A stretch of DNA of 64,000 nucleotides, from the NCBI RefSeq assembly GCF_014649375.1, contig NZ_BMSX01000005.1:310001-374000 (forward strand), written 5' to 3'. The notes beneath the pieces are model-generated. The model did not search any database. It was not told the origin of the DNA and saw only the letters and a program-made list of their open reading frames with translations. The stretch comes from Streptomyces aurantiogriseus (GTDB lineage Bacteria; Actinomycetota; Actinomycetes; Streptomycetales; Streptomycetaceae). The position numbers were made by a program, and so were the translations under genes. This document shows positions 25,670-35,607 of this stretch, one piece after another (within the stretch, counting starts at the first letter, position 1; each line of letters starts with the position of its first letter).

Positions 25670-27430
25670 ATGAGTGAGGCGGACAGCGACAGACGGGTCG
25701 TCGACGGGCGGTTCGAGCTCCGGGAACGACTCGGTGGCGGCGGCATGGGGACGGTGTGGCGCGCCACGGATCTGGTGCTCCATCGGAGCGTGGCCGTCAA
25801 GGAAGTCCGCCCGCCCGACCCGGGACTGGCCGAGTACGACCCGGAAGCGGCACGGATGCTGCGGGAGCGGGTGCTGCGCGAGGCCAGGGCGCTGGCCCGG
25901 ATCGACCATCCCAACGTCGTGACGATCCATCACGTGGTCGACGGGGGTGAGGGCAGTTACCCGTGGATCGTCATGGAGCTGGTCAGCGGCGGTTCGCTGG
26001 CCGACCGTCTCGCCCGCGGGCCGATGGAGCCCGCCGAGGCGGCGCGCATCGGCCTGGAGGTCCTGGCCGCGCTGCGTGCCGCGCACGACGCCGGTATCCA
26101 GCACCGGGACGTCAAACCCGCCAATGTGCTGCTGCGCCCCGACGGACGTCCCGTCCTCACCGACTTCGGCATAGCCGCGATCCGCGAGGCGACCGGCCTG
26201 ACCGCCACCGGATCGGTCATCGGCACCCCGGACTACATGGCGCCGGAGCGGGTGTCCGGCCGCGACGGCGGTCCCGCGTCGGACCTGTGGTCGCTGGCGA
26301 TGATGCTGTACGCGGCCGTCGAGGGACAGCACCCCCTGCGTCGTGCCACGACGCTGGCCACGCTCGCGGCCGTCCTCAGCGAGGAGGTGCCGCCGCCGAC
26401 GCGGGCCGGGGCGCTGGGGGACGCGCTGATGCGTGTGCTCGTACGGGATCCCGCGGCGCGGCCGGACGCGGCGGCGTTCGCGCACTTGCTGGCCGAGGTG
26501 GCGCGGGGGCAGGGACAGCCGGGGCCGGCGCAGGGCACCCCGACCTCCTACCCGCTGTCTCCTCCGCAGGGGGTGCCGAGTCATGGACCGGTGACCGCGC
26601 CGAGTGCGTTCGGGCCGCCGTCCGGGTCCCCGACACCGTGGAACCACCCCGCTCCGCCCCCTTCTCCGGCGCCGTGGGGCGGTCCCACCCCACCGGTGTT
26701 CCCGGCCGCCGGGACCGGTCCCACCCCTGCGGTGGGTGTTCCGGTACGGCCGGCGGGGCGGCGCCCGCGCTGGGTGACGGTCGGCCTGCCCGGGGCGGGG
26801 GTGGTGCTCGCCGGTGTGCTCGTGTGGACGCTGTTGCCGGGGCAGGACGGGGACTCACCGACCTCCGGTTCCCCCAGCACGGCGAGGACGGCGAGCACGG
26901 GTCCGGCGACGGCTTCCCCGACCGGGACAGGCGCGGCCGGACGGCCGGCCCAGCAGACGAAGGAGGCCGCCGCGACCGACATGCTGACGCCCGAGGGCAT
27001 CCGCACCGCGATCGCGGCGTTCAAGAAGGAGACCGGCAGGGACCGCTTCGGCTCCTTCTCGGTGTATCCCGAGTACATCTCCGCCTACCTCATGGTCGAG
27101 GGCAGCGACACCAAGTACGACTCGTACACCTACCGCCCCGGCGAGGGCGTGCGGAAGGGCATCATCAAGGGCACGTTGATGGGCGGGCAACAGCCCGTCA
27201 GCCTGGACGGCTTCGTCTGGGACCGGGTGCCCGCGCTGCTCGCCGAGGCGGACAAGAAGCTGAACGTGGACGACCCGGACACCCGCTATCTGCTGGTCAG
27301 ACAGCCGAGCACCGTCTTCGACAGCCCTGCCGGTATGGCCGTCTACCTGAGCAACGACTACAACGAGAGCGGCTACCTGGAGGCCGACACCAAGGGCCGG
27401 GTGACCAGGGTGATGCCGGTCGACGGTTAG
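25670..27430 (+). CDS. Membrane-anchored Ser/Thr protein kinase
   Basis: A 586-residue Hanks-type kinase. The kinase domain (about 14-275) has the glycine loop RLGGGGMGTVWRA, ATP Lys44, catalytic Asp147 in HRDVKPANVL, metal Asp165 in TDFGIAA and APERVSG. A Pro-rich linker (about 285-365) leads to one membrane span (WVTVGLPGAGVVLAGVLVWTLL, split by charge rules) and an outside domain of about 170 residues with Tyr-rich repeats (SAYLMVEGSDTKYDSYTYRPG). The outer domain has no PASTA repeats and is not one I recognise. It may sense a ligand at the cell surface. Promoter and start are discussed at 25640. Confidence 0.92.
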   Translation: MSEADSDRRVVDGRFELRERLGGGGMGTVWRATDLVLHRSVAVKEVRPPDPGLAEYDPEAARMLRERVLREARALARIDHPNVVTIHHVVDGGEGSYPWIVMELVSGGSLADRLARGPMEPAEAARIGLEVLAALRAAHDAGIQHRDVKPANVLLRPDGRPVLTDFGIAAIREATGLTATGSVIGTPDYMAPERVSGRDGGPASDLWSLAMMLYAAVEGQHPLRRATTLATLAAVLSEEVPPPTRAGALGDALMRVLVRDPAARPDAAAFAHLLAEVARGQGQPGPAQGTPTSYPLSPPQGVPSHGPVTAPSAFGPPSGSPTPWNHPAPPPSPAPWGGPTPPVFPAAGTGPTPAVGVPVRPAGRRPRWVTVGLPGAGVVLAGVLVWTLLPGQDGDSPTSGSPSTARTASTGPATASPTGTGAAGRPAQQTKEAAATDMLTPEGIRTAIAAFKKETGRDRFGSFSVYPEYISAYLMVEGSDTKYDSYTYRPGEGVRKGIIKGTLMGGQQPVSLDGFVWDRVPALLAEADKKLNVDDPDTRYLLVRQPSTVFDSPAGMAVYLSNDYNESGYLEADTKGRVTRVMPVDG

Positions 27431-27458
27431 CGCGTGCCACGGGCGTGTTCGGCCGTCG

Positions 27459-27653
27459 TCAGTGGCGTGCGGCGTCCAGCAGCTCCTGCAGCCGGAGCAT
27501 GCACGAAGCACAGTGGCGGTCGGTGTCGTGGCCGGCCGACGCTGCCGTGGCCAGAGAGGTTCCGCACAGGCTGCTGTCGTGCCGGTGCCGGGACACGACG
27601 TGCCACACCAGCTCACCGCCGCCCGACGCCAGTCCCACCTTCATCTCGTACAT
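27459..27653 (-). CDS. Small protein with paired cysteines
   Basis: A 64-residue protein with GAAGGGAAG upstream of ATG 27653. It contains one early Cys (SSLCGTS) and a CASC pair near the end, plus clustered His (RHRHD, GHDTDRH), so a metal site is possible. It resembles small actinobacterial proteins with no assigned role. It ends 28 bases from the convergent kinase gene. The clear ribosome site and codon use support a real gene. Confidence 0.7.
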   Translation of the reverse strand: MYEMKVGLASGGGELVWHVVSRHRHDSSLCGTSLATAASAGHDTDRHCASCMLRLQELLDAARH

Positions 27654-27800
27654 GGCTCTTCCCTTCTGCCGGGCTGGTCTCCAGCAGACCGCGTACGCCC
27701 GCCCGGCGCCCCGTCGGGCTGGGCCGTTCGAGGGAATCCGCCCCCGACCGGCGCAGCCCCGGTGGCCGGGACGCGCCGGTCGTGGCAGGGCCGCTCAGCG

Positions 27801-28454
27801 TCATGTCTCCCGGTGCACGGTGAGGGCGGACACCGCGAAGGACATCTCCGTCACGTCCGGCTCGGGCGCCGGGTGGTAGCGGCCGGCGCACACGGACAGG
27901 TTCACGATGAGGTAGGCGTACCAGTCCTCCCCCACGCCACGGCGATCGGCGAAGACGGTGCTGCCGTTCAGGGCCCACACGACGTTCTCCGCGCCGAACT
28001 CGACGCTCAGGTCGATCCAGCCGCCGGGTCGGACGGCTTCGTCACGGTGGTAGCGGTGGGCCTCCCGCACATGGTTGGAGAACTCCAGCAGATCGGGATG
28101 GTCGGGGTGGTACTCGAACACGTCGATCTCCTGGTCGCCGTCCCGCCAGGTCCAGATCGCGGGCCAGGCCCCCGTCTCGGCCGGCAGCCGGACCCGGGCG
28201 TCGAGGCGGTCCCCCGCCCTCACCGTGAAGCCCTCCTCGCTGCCCTCCGTGGTCAGCAGCCCGGTGTCCCAGAGGCCGTCGGAGCGGCGGGTGGCCCGGA
28301 AGGTGCCGTTGCGGGCGTACGCGGGATCGGACACCAGGTGGTCCAGCTTGTTGTCGCCGGGATTCACCGGCCCGCCCCCCGGATAGGCCCACGAGCGGCC
28401 CGCGATCCACTGGCGGGGCGAAGCGAAGTCGGCTCTGAAGCAGACGTCGGTCAC
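27801..28454 (-). CDS. GH16-like hydrolase without signal peptide
   Basis: A 217-residue jelly-roll protein. The GH16 catalytic motif ExDxxE is present as Glu109, Asp111, Glu114 in QEIDVFEYHP, preceded by AWPAIWTWRDG, and later strands read YAYLIVNLSVCAGRYHPAP. Family members cut beta-1,3- or mixed beta-glucans, agar, carrageenan or beta-galactans. It starts at GTG 28454 with a perfect AGGAGG six bases upstream. No signal peptide or membrane span is present, unusual for GH16, so it would act inside the cell or leave by another route. It is divergent from the giant GH43 gene, sharing 28455-28735. Confidence 0.83.
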   Translation of the reverse strand: MTDVCFRADFASPRQWIAGRSWAYPGGGPVNPGDNKLDHLVSDPAYARNGTFRATRRSDGLWDTGLLTTEGSEEGFTVRAGDRLDARVRLPAETGAWPAIWTWRDGDQEIDVFEYHPDHPDLLEFSNHVREAHRYHRDEAVRPGGWIDLSVEFGAENVVWALNGSTVFADRRGVGEDWYAYLIVNLSVCAGRYHPAPEPDVTEMSFAVSALTVHRET

Positions 28455-28735
28455 GGGCGTCCTCCTCGTCCTCGCGCACGGTGCGTCGCGCGAGGCATCC
28501 CCGCCCCCACCACCGTCATGCGACGGCGGGGACGCGGGGCGTCGGCAACCACTCCGGTGCGGGACGGACGCGCACACCTGTGCGTGGGCCGTCAACGGTC
28601 ATCGGGCAGGAACCGTTGACGGGCACTCCGCCACGTTCGACCAGTCGGACATTGTTCGAGATCTCTTGACGGCACACCACACGCCGTTTGACACTCTCGC
28701 AACACCACGTCACACAGCTGAAACGGCGGGCCGAC

Positions 28736-31700
28736 ATGACGCACATCCCCCGACTTCGCAGCCGCTCCAGACGCTGGGCGGGCCGCCTCGCCGGAACGAC
28801 CGCCGCGTCACTGTTGCTGGGTCTCCTCGGTACCGCAACTCCCCTACAGGCGGCGGAGGTTGCCGACGTCACCGACGGTCTGGCCCTCTGGTACAAGCTC
28901 GACGGTCCGTCCGGCGTCACGGACGCCTCCGGTCACGGCCGGGACGGCGCGGTCCAGGGCACCGCCGACTGGTCGTCGGACCAGGGCCTGGCCTTCAACG
29001 GCACCGACACCTACGTGAAGGTGCCGAACAACATCATGAGCGGCATGGACTCGATCACCGTCTCGATGGACGTGCGGATCGACTCCACGCAGGCCACGCC
29101 GTACTTCATCTACGGCTTCGGCAACACCAGCGGCAGCGCGGGCAACGGCTACCTGTTCACCACCGGCGACAGCTTCCGGACCTCCATCGCCACCGGCAAC
29201 TGGTCGACCGAGCAGACCACCCGGCCCGCCGGCTCCCCGAACCTGACCCGCTCGGTCTGGAAGCACATCGCCTACACCCAGACCGGCAACACGGGCGTGC
29301 TCTACGAGGACGGTGTGGAGGTGGCCCGCAACACGGCGGTCACCATCACCCCCGGCGCCATCGGCTCGGGCACCACGACCGCGAACTACGTCGGCAAGTC
29401 GGTCTATCCCGGAGACAGGCTCTTCAAGGGCCGGATGCGTGACTTCCGGGTCTACAACCGGGCGCTCGCCGGCTCCGAGGTGGAGCAGCTCGCCCTCCCC
29501 GTCGACACGCAGGGCGTCGCCGACGACAAGGCCGCCCTCACCCTCGGCGACACCAGCGCCGTCACCTCCGACCTGACCCTGCCGACGATCGGCACGGCGG
29601 GCGGCTCGAAGATCAGCTGGGCCAGCGACAACCCCGCCGTCGTCTCGGCCACCGGCAAGGTCACCCGCCCCGCCGCCGGCGAACCGGACGGACACGCCAC
29701 GCTCACGGCGACCCTGAAGAAGGGCACCGTCACCGACACCAAGACCTTCGCCATCACGGTCCCCGCCGACTTCGACGACGCCATCGCAACCGAGCAGGCC
29801 GCCGAGAAGCTCAGCGTCCACAACCTCGACGACGTACGCGGCAACCTCACCCTGCCGACGAGCGGCGCCTTCAGCACGAAGGTCAGCTGGTCCTCCGCGA
29901 ATCCGGACGTCATCTCCGCCGACGGCGTCGTCCACCGCCCCGCACACGGCGACGGCGACACCACCGTCAAGCTGACCGCCACCGTCACCAAGGGCGACGC
30001 CGAGGCGACCCGTGAGTTCACCGCCCAGGTGCCGGAACTGCCGAAGAAGGAAGCCCTCAAGGGCTACATGTTCAGCTACTTCACCGGCGAGGGCACCGCG
30101 GACGGCGAGCAGCTCTACGCGGCCCTCAGCAAGGGCAACGACCCGCTGAAGTGGCGCGAGCTGAACAACGGCAAGCCGGTCCTCACCTCCACGCTCGGTG
30201 AGAAGGGCCTGCGCGACCCGTTCATCATCCGCTCCCCGGAGGGCGACAAGTTCTACCAGATCGCCACCGACCTCAGGATCTACGGCAACGGCAACTGGGA
30301 CGCCTCCCAGCGCACCGGCAGCAAGTCCATCATGGTCTGGGAGTCCACCGACCTGGTGAACTGGACCAACCAGCGCCTGGTGAAGGTCTCTCCCGACAGC
30401 GCCGGCAACACCTGGGCACCGGAGGCCTTCTACGACGAGGAGCGCGGCGAGTACGTCGTCTTCTGGGCGTCGAAGCTGTACGACAACCCGGAGCACTCGG
30501 GCGACACGTACAACCGCATGATGTACGCGACCACCCGCGACTTCTACACCTTCAGCGAGCCCAAGGTCTGGATCGACCGCGGCTACTCGGTCATCGACTC
30601 CACGGTGATCAAGCACGACGGGACCTACTACCGCCTGTCCAAGGACGAGCGGAACAACACCTCCTCCACCCCCAACAGCAAGTTCATCTTCGAGGAGAAG
30701 AGCGACTCGCTCCTCGACCTGTCCTGGGACGCGGTCGCCGAGGGCATCGGCAAGGGCGCGATGAACGCCGCCGAGGGACCCCTGGTCTTCAAGTCCAACA
30801 CCGAGGAGAAGTGGTACGCGTTCCTGGACGAGTTCGGCGGTCGCGGCTACATCCCCTTCGAGACGACGAACCTCGCCTCCGGGAACTGGACCCCGTCCAC
30901 CGGCTACGACCTGCCCGCCAGGCCCCGGCACGGCACCGTGCTCCCGGTGACGCAGGCGGAGTACGACCGGCTGCTGCGCAGCTACCAGCCCGACCAGCTG
31001 GTGGAGAGCGTCGAGGACATCAAGGTCGAGACGCGCATCGGTGACGCGCCCGTCCTGCCGGCGACCGTCATCGCCGAGTACGCCGACGGCGTCAAGCGTC
31101 CCGTCTCCGTCACCTGGGACGACGTCCCCGAGTCGGCCTACGCGCAGGCCGGTGCCTTCACCGTGAAGGGCAGCCTGCCGGACGGCGCCGCGATCGAGGT
31201 CCGCGCCGAGGTCACGGTCTCGGAGGAGGGCCCGGACGTGCCCGCCGACCTGGTCGTGCGCTACGACTTCGACGAGACCGGCGGCAACATCGCCCGGGAC
31301 TCCAGCGGCCACGGCTACCACGGCACCTACGTCCGCACGCCCGACTTCGGCACCGGCGTGAAGGACGGCTCCTTCAAGATGTCCGGCGGCTCCAGCAGCT
31401 CCACCACCTCGCCGTACGTCACGATCCCGAACGGGGTCCTGAAGGGTGCCGACAGCGTCACCGTCTCCACGTACGTCAAGTGGAAGGGCGGGGACAACTT
31501 CCAGTGGCTGTTCGGCCTCGGCCCCGACAACAACAAGTACCTCTTCGCCACCCCCTCCAACGGCGGCGGCAAGCTGTTCTCCGCGATCACCAAGGCCACC
31601 TGGTCCGGTGAGAAGCAGATGATCGGCGGTTCGCAGCTCACCCCCGGTGCGTGGAAGCACGTCACCGTCACGGTGAACGGCGCGACCGAGACGGCGGTCC

Positions 31701-33937
31701 TCTACCTGGACGGCGCCGAGGCCGCCCGCGCGACCGGCGTGACCGTCAAGCCGTCCGAGCTGTACGACGCGAGCAAGGGCTACTCCGGCTACATCGGCAG
31801 GTCCCTGTACTCCCCGGACCCGTACTTCGGCGGTGAGGTCGACGACTTCCGGATCTACAACCGGGCCCTGTCGCCCGCCGAGATCCTGGAGCTCAGCGGC
31901 AACACCACGGGCATCGCCACGGCCACGCACCCGGCGCTGAAGGTCGACGCGATCATCAACGACAAGGACAGCAGCATCGTCCTGCCGGTGACCGAGGCCG
32001 CCGACATCACCGCCCTCGCCCCCGAGTTCATCCTCGCGCACGGCGCGGCCATCAGCCCCGCCTCCGGTTCGCTGCACGACTTCACCGAGCCGGTCACGTA
32101 CGAGGTCACCGGCTCGGACGGCAAGAAGCGCACCTGGACGGTGGAGGCGCAGCGGATGCGCAGCCCGGTCCTGCCGGGCCTCAACGCCGACCCGAACATC
32201 GTGCGGTTCGGCGACACCTTCTACATCTACCCGACGACCGACGGCTTCCCGGGCTGGAGCGGCACGCAGTTCAAGGCGTACTCCTCCACCGACCTGGTCC
32301 ACTGGAAGGACCACGGCGTCATCCTGGACCTCGGTCCCGACATCAGCTGGGCGGACAGCCGGGCCTGGGCGCCCACGATGGCGGAGAAGAACGGGAAGTA
32401 CTACTTCTACTACTCCGCCGACACGAACATCGGCGTCGCGGTCTCCGACTCGCCCACCGGTCCGTTCAAGGACCCCCTGGGCAAGCCGCTGATCCCCCGT
32501 GGCGCCTACACCGGCCAGATGATCGACCCGGCGGTCTTCACCGACGACGACGGGCAGACGTACCTCTACTGGGGCAACGGCCGGGCGTACGTCGTTCCGC
32601 TGAACGACGACATGGTCTCCTTCGACGCCTCGAAGGTCACCGACATCACTCCTCCCGGCTACAACGAGGGCACCTTCGTCGTCAAGCGCAAGGGCACCTA
32701 CTACTTCATGTGGTCGGAGAACGACACGCGCGACGAGAACTACCGCGTCGCCTACGCCACCGGGTCCTCGCCCACGGGCCCCTGGACCAAGCAGGGCGTC
32801 GTCCTGGAGAAGCGCCTCGGCCTCGGTATCAAGGGCCCCGGCCACCACTCCGTGGTGAACGTGCCGAACAGCGACGACTGGTACATCGCCTACCACCGCT
32901 TCGCCATCCCGGGCGGTGACGGCACCAACCGTGAAACGACCATCGACAAGCTGGAGTTCGACAGCGACGGCCTGATGAAGAAGGTGGTGCCCACCCTCAC
33001 CAGCATCGACCCGGTCACCATCGTCCACGCCGGCCCGAACGCGAGCGGAACCGAGGGCAGCGCCATCTCCCTCACGGGCACCATCTCCGGAGCGGGCGGT
33101 CCCCAGTGGACCGTCGAGGACGGGGCACCCTGCACCTTCTCCGACGCGAAGGCCATCCTGACCGCGATCACCTGCGCCGACGACGGCATCTACAAGGTCA
33201 CGCTGACCGGCGGTGGCAGCAGTGACACGCTCACCGTCACCGTCGACAACGCGGCCCCGGTGATCACCTCGGCCAAGGGCCCCGCGGCCCCGGTGTCCGC
33301 GGGCAGGAGCGCGACGGTCAGCGCCGAGTTCACCGACCTGGGCACTGGTGACAGCCAGACCTGCCAGGTCGACTGGAAGGACGGCACCGCGCCGGCCTCC
33401 GGAACGATCACCGGCTCCCGCTGCGAGGCCGCGCACACCTACACCAAGGCGGGCATCCACCGTCCGGAGATCACCGTCAAGGACGACGACGGCGCCTCGG
33501 ACAGCACCACGCTGCCCGAGCTGATCGTGTACGACCGCGCCGCGGGCCCGGCGGCCGGGGCGGGCCTCGTCGACTCCCCGGCCGGCGCCTACCCGGCGAA
33601 GCCGGACCTGACGGGCAAGGCGGCCTTCTCCTTGGCCGCCCACTACCGGGCGGGCGCCACCGCGCCGACCGGCCTGGTCACCTTCGACTTCGGCCCGGCC
33701 CGCCTGAAGTTCCGCTCCACCGGCTCCGACTGGCTCGTCGTCACGGGCTCCCAGGCCGTCCTCCAGGGCTCCGGCACGGTCAACGGCGCGAGCGGCTACG
33801 CCTTCCGCGTCACGGCCACGGACGCCCCGGACACCTTCCGCATCAGGATCTGGAAGAAGTCCGACGGGGGCGTGGTCTACGACAGCGCCGTCGGGGCGAA
33901 GGTCATCGGCGTCGTCGAGGTGGGAGTGCACCGCTAG
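28736..33937 (+). CDS. Giant secreted protein with two GH43 domains and two LamG domains
   Basis: 1733 residues, secreted (signal peptide about 1-38, ending TPLQAAEV). Order: LamG/concanavalin-like domain (about 45-245), two bacterial Ig-like domains (about 262-345, 349-432), GH43 domain 1 (about 442-742), Ig-like Big_4-type (752-832), second LamG (835-1055), DUF5018-like beta domain (1065-1140), GH43 domain 2 (1144-1422), PKD-like segment (1432-1598), C-terminal beta domain. Each GH43 domain keeps the three acidic residues: Asp494, Asp621, Glu680 and Asp1152, Asp1264, Glu1311. GH43 enzymes remove arabinose or xylose side chains or galactose from plant polymers. The presence of a galactan locus upstream suggests arabinogalactan as a target; this is inference. 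There is no anchor motif. Confidence 0.92.
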   Translation: MTHIPRLRSRSRRWAGRLAGTTAASLLLGLLGTATPLQAAEVADVTDGLALWYKLDGPSGVTDASGHGRDGAVQGTADWSSDQGLAFNGTDTYVKVPNNIMSGMDSITVSMDVRIDSTQATPYFIYGFGNTSGSAGNGYLFTTGDSFRTSIATGNWSTEQTTRPAGSPNLTRSVWKHIAYTQTGNTGVLYEDGVEVARNTAVTITPGAIGSGTTTANYVGKSVYPGDRLFKGRMRDFRVYNRALAGSEVEQLALPVDTQGVADDKAALTLGDTSAVTSDLTLPTIGTAGGSKISWASDNPAVVSATGKVTRPAAGEPDGHATLTATLKKGTVTDTKTFAITVPADFDDAIATEQAAEKLSVHNLDDVRGNLTLPTSGAFSTKVSWSSANPDVISADGVVHRPAHGDGDTTVKLTATVTKGDAEATREFTAQVPELPKKEALKGYMFSYFTGEGTADGEQLYAALSKGNDPLKWRELNNGKPVLTSTLGEKGLRDPFIIRSPEGDKFYQIATDLRIYGNGNWDASQRTGSKSIMVWESTDLVNWTNQRLVKVSPDSAGNTWAPEAFYDEERGEYVVFWASKLYDNPEHSGDTYNRMMYATTRDFYTFSEPKVWIDRGYSVIDSTVIKHDGTYYRLSKDERNNTSSTPNSKFIFEEKSDSLLDLSWDAVAEGIGKGAMNAAEGPLVFKSNTEEKWYAFLDEFGGRGYIPFETTNLASGNWTPSTGYDLPARPRHGTVLPVTQAEYDRLLRSYQPDQLVESVEDIKVETRIGDAPVLPATVIAEYADGVKRPVSVTWDDVPESAYAQAGAFTVKGSLPDGAAIEVRAEVTVSEEGPDVPADLVVRYDFDETGGNIARDSSGHGYHGTYVRTPDFGTGVKDGSFKMSGGSSSSTTSPYVTIPNGVLKGADSVTVSTYVKWKGGDNFQWLFGLGPDNNKYLFATPSNGGGKLFSAITKATWSGEKQMIGGSQLTPGAWKHVTVTVNGATETAVLYLDGAEAARATGVTVKPSELYDASKGYSGYIGRSLYSPDPYFGGEVDDFRIYNRALSPAEILELSGNTTGIATATHPALKVDAIINDKDSSIVLPVTEAADITALAPEFILAHGAAISPASGSLHDFTEPVTYEVTGSDGKKRTWTVEAQRMRSPVLPGLNADPNIVRFGDTFYIYPTTDGFPGWSGTQFKAYSSTDLVHWKDHGVILDLGPDISWADSRAWAPTMAEKNGKYYFYYSADTNIGVAVSDSPTGPFKDPLGKPLIPRGAYTGQMIDPAVFTDDDGQTYLYWGNGRAYVVPLNDDMVSFDASKVTDITPPGYNEGTFVVKRKGTYYFMWSENDTRDENYRVAYATGSSPTGPWTKQGVVLEKRLGLGIKGPGHHSVVNVPNSDDWYIAYHRFAIPGGDGTNRETTIDKLEFDSDGLMKKVVPTLTSIDPVTIVHAGPNASGTEGSAISLTGTISGAGGPQWTVEDGAPCTFSDAKAILTAITCADDGIYKVTLTGGGSSDTLTVTVDNAAPVITSAKGPAAPVSAGRSATVSAEFTDLGTGDSQTCQVDWKDGTAPASGTITGSRCEAAHTYTKAGIHRPEITVKDDDGASDSTTLPELIVYDRAAGPAAGAGLVDSPAGAYPAKPDLTGKAAFSLAAHYRAGATAPTGLVTFDFGPARLKFRSTGSDWLVVTGSQAVLQGSGTVNGASGYAFRVTATDAPDTFRIRIWKKSDGGVVYDSAVGAKVIGVVEVGVHR

Positions 33938-33983
33938 AACAACAACCGCCTGGTCAGGCACCGGGCCAGATGGTTAAGGTCAT

Positions 33984-34009
33984 GGGCCCCCTGCTGCCGC
34001 GGGGGGCCC
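33984..34009 (+). terminator. Terminator-like hairpin after the GH43 gene
   Basis: An 8-bp stem, GGGCCCCC / GGGGGCCC, with a 10-base loop, 46 bases after the stop. It lies just inside the leader of the next gene, so it could also affect that gene. Confidence 0.5.
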
Positions 34010-34035
34010 GTTCGTCGCATGGGGGGACACGAAGC

Positions 34036-35607
34036 ATGCCGACACCCGAGCAGATCTGGCAGGACGCCGATCTGCCGACCCGGCGCCTGGCCGGACTGGC
34101 GCTCAATCCGTCCGCTCCGCACAACGTCCTGCTGCGGCTCCTGGCGGACGCTCCGTTGGCGGTACGGATGGTGCTGTGCCGGGACCGGGTCCTGCCCGAG
34201 GCGGTCGTCGACGCCGTCGTCGAGCATCCCGACAACCGCACCCGGAGCTTCTTCGCCCGCAATCCTCACGTCGACCCGGCCCAACGGGTGCGGCTGGTGG
34301 ACGATCCGGACTGGTTCGTCCGCGCCCACCTCGCCGAGGCTCCCCGGGTGACCGCGCCTGCCGAGCCCCGGCCGCTGCCCGACGCCGCCGTCGTCCACAT
34401 GATGAACACGTACGACCCCGAGCACCTGGGCGGGACTTTCTACCGGCAGTTCTCCGTCGAACTGCGCCGCTCCATGGCGACCCATCCGGACGCCAAGGTC
34501 CGCGCCTGGGGGGTCGGCATGTGGTGGGGGTGGCTGCCCGCCGAGACGCGGGCCGCGCTGCTGGCCGACCCCGACGACGAGGTGCGGGAGAGGGCGGAGA
34601 ACCACCTGCGCCACGAGGATCCGGCGTGGGTGGAGAGCGTCCTGCCCGCCCACTCCTGCCACGCCCGCACCGGCATACTGCTCCACAACGCCCTCAGCAG
34701 GGCTGTGGTGGACAGCGTCCTCACCACTCCGGCCGGCCCGCAGGACCGGTCGATGATCGCGTCCAACCCCAGTCTCCCACCCGACGTGGTGGTCCTGCTG
34801 GCCGCCGACCCGGCCCCGGAGGTCCGGGCGGAGATCGCGCGCCGCACGGATCTCGGCCCCACCGAACGGCGCGCCCTGGTCGCCGACCCCGATCCGGACG
34901 TGCGCCGGGCGGTCGCCCGTCAGCCGGGCCTCGACCACGTCGAGCGCCACGCCCTCGCGGCGGACCCCGACCCGAAGGTGCGGCTGGCCGTGTCCGTTCA
35001 CCCCGCGTGGACCGAGGAGGAACGGGCCCGGATCTCCTACGAGGTCCCCCTGGACCACTTCTTCGTCTTCCACCCCGCGCCCCTGACGCCCCGGGACCCT
35101 GAAGTCGTCCGCCGGAACGCGCTGTCGGGCCACCCGATGCTGCGCCGGGAGGCGGCGCGGGAGCACTCGCTGCCACCGGACCTCGTGGCCCGGCTGGCCG
35201 TCGACGACGACCTCGGCGTACGCGTCCTGCTGGCCCAGAACCACCCGGACGCCCCGGCGCCGCTGCTGCTGCGCAGCTTCCTCGAGTACACCGGACCCGA
35301 CCGCGCGCATCTCCTCACCCGGCCGAACTTCCCGACCGACGGGCTGGCGACCTACGCCGACGACGAGGATCCCGAGGTCCGCGCACTGGCCGCACGGGAC
35401 CCCGGGACCGCGCCGGACACCGTGGACCGGCTCACCCGGGACCCGGACCCCGCCGTTCGGGCCGCGTCGGCACGGCACCCGAATCTTCCGCCCGCCCGGC
35501 TGACGGAGCTCCTCGACGACGAGGAACTGGCCCACTGCGCCGCCGCGAACCCGGCGTTGGACAGGGACACGATCCTGCGGCTGGTGGCGGCTCTCCCGGT
35601 CATGTGA
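34036..35607 (+). CDS. Leucine-rich repeat variant (LRV) / HEAT-like solenoid protein
   Basis: A 523-residue protein built of repeats of about 24 residues with the pattern HPxLPxxxLxxLxxDxDxxVRxxxA (for example NPSLPPDVVVLLAADPAPEV, RQPGLDHVERHALAADPDP, RHPNLPPARLTELLDDEE). This is the LRV / HEAT-type alpha solenoid common in Streptomyces. No enzyme motif, no signal peptide; a protein-interaction role is likely. I chose ATG 34036 (GAAGC and a G run upstream); ATG 33970 is in frame but precedes the hairpin. A TAAGGT at 33975-33980 could be its -10. Its last 8 bases overlap the convergent DUF5682 gene. Confidence 0.85.
   Translation: MPTPEQIWQDADLPTRRLAGLALNPSAPHNVLLRLLADAPLAVRMVLCRDRVLPEAVVDAVVEHPDNRTRSFFARNPHVDPAQRVRLVDDPDWFVRAHLAEAPRVTAPAEPRPLPDAAVVHMMNTYDPEHLGGTFYRQFSVELRRSMATHPDAKVRAWGVGMWWGWLPAETRAALLADPDDEVRERAENHLRHEDPAWVESVLPAHSCHARTGILLHNALSRAVVDSVLTTPAGPQDRSMIASNPSLPPDVVVLLAADPAPEVRAEIARRTDLGPTERRALVADPDPDVRRAVARQPGLDHVERHALAADPDPKVRLAVSVHPAWTEEERARISYEVPLDHFFVFHPAPLTPRDPEVVRRNALSGHPMLRREAAREHSLPPDLVARLAVDDDLGVRVLLAQNHPDAPAPLLLRSFLEYTGPDRAHLLTRPNFPTDGLATYADDEDPEVRALAARDPGTAPDTVDRLTRDPDPAVRAASARHPNLPPARLTELLDDEELAHCAAANPALDRDTILRLVAALPVM

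Noticed and set aside
28658..28665. GAGATCTC palindrome upstream of the GH43 gene as operator
   Set aside because: Only 8 bp and not extended; TTGACG and TTGACA nearby have no matching -10.
28844..33961. Very long open reading frame antisense to the GH43 gene
   Set aside because: The plus-strand protein has clear signal peptide and catalytic motifs. The antisense frame is a by-product of high GC and shows no domain.
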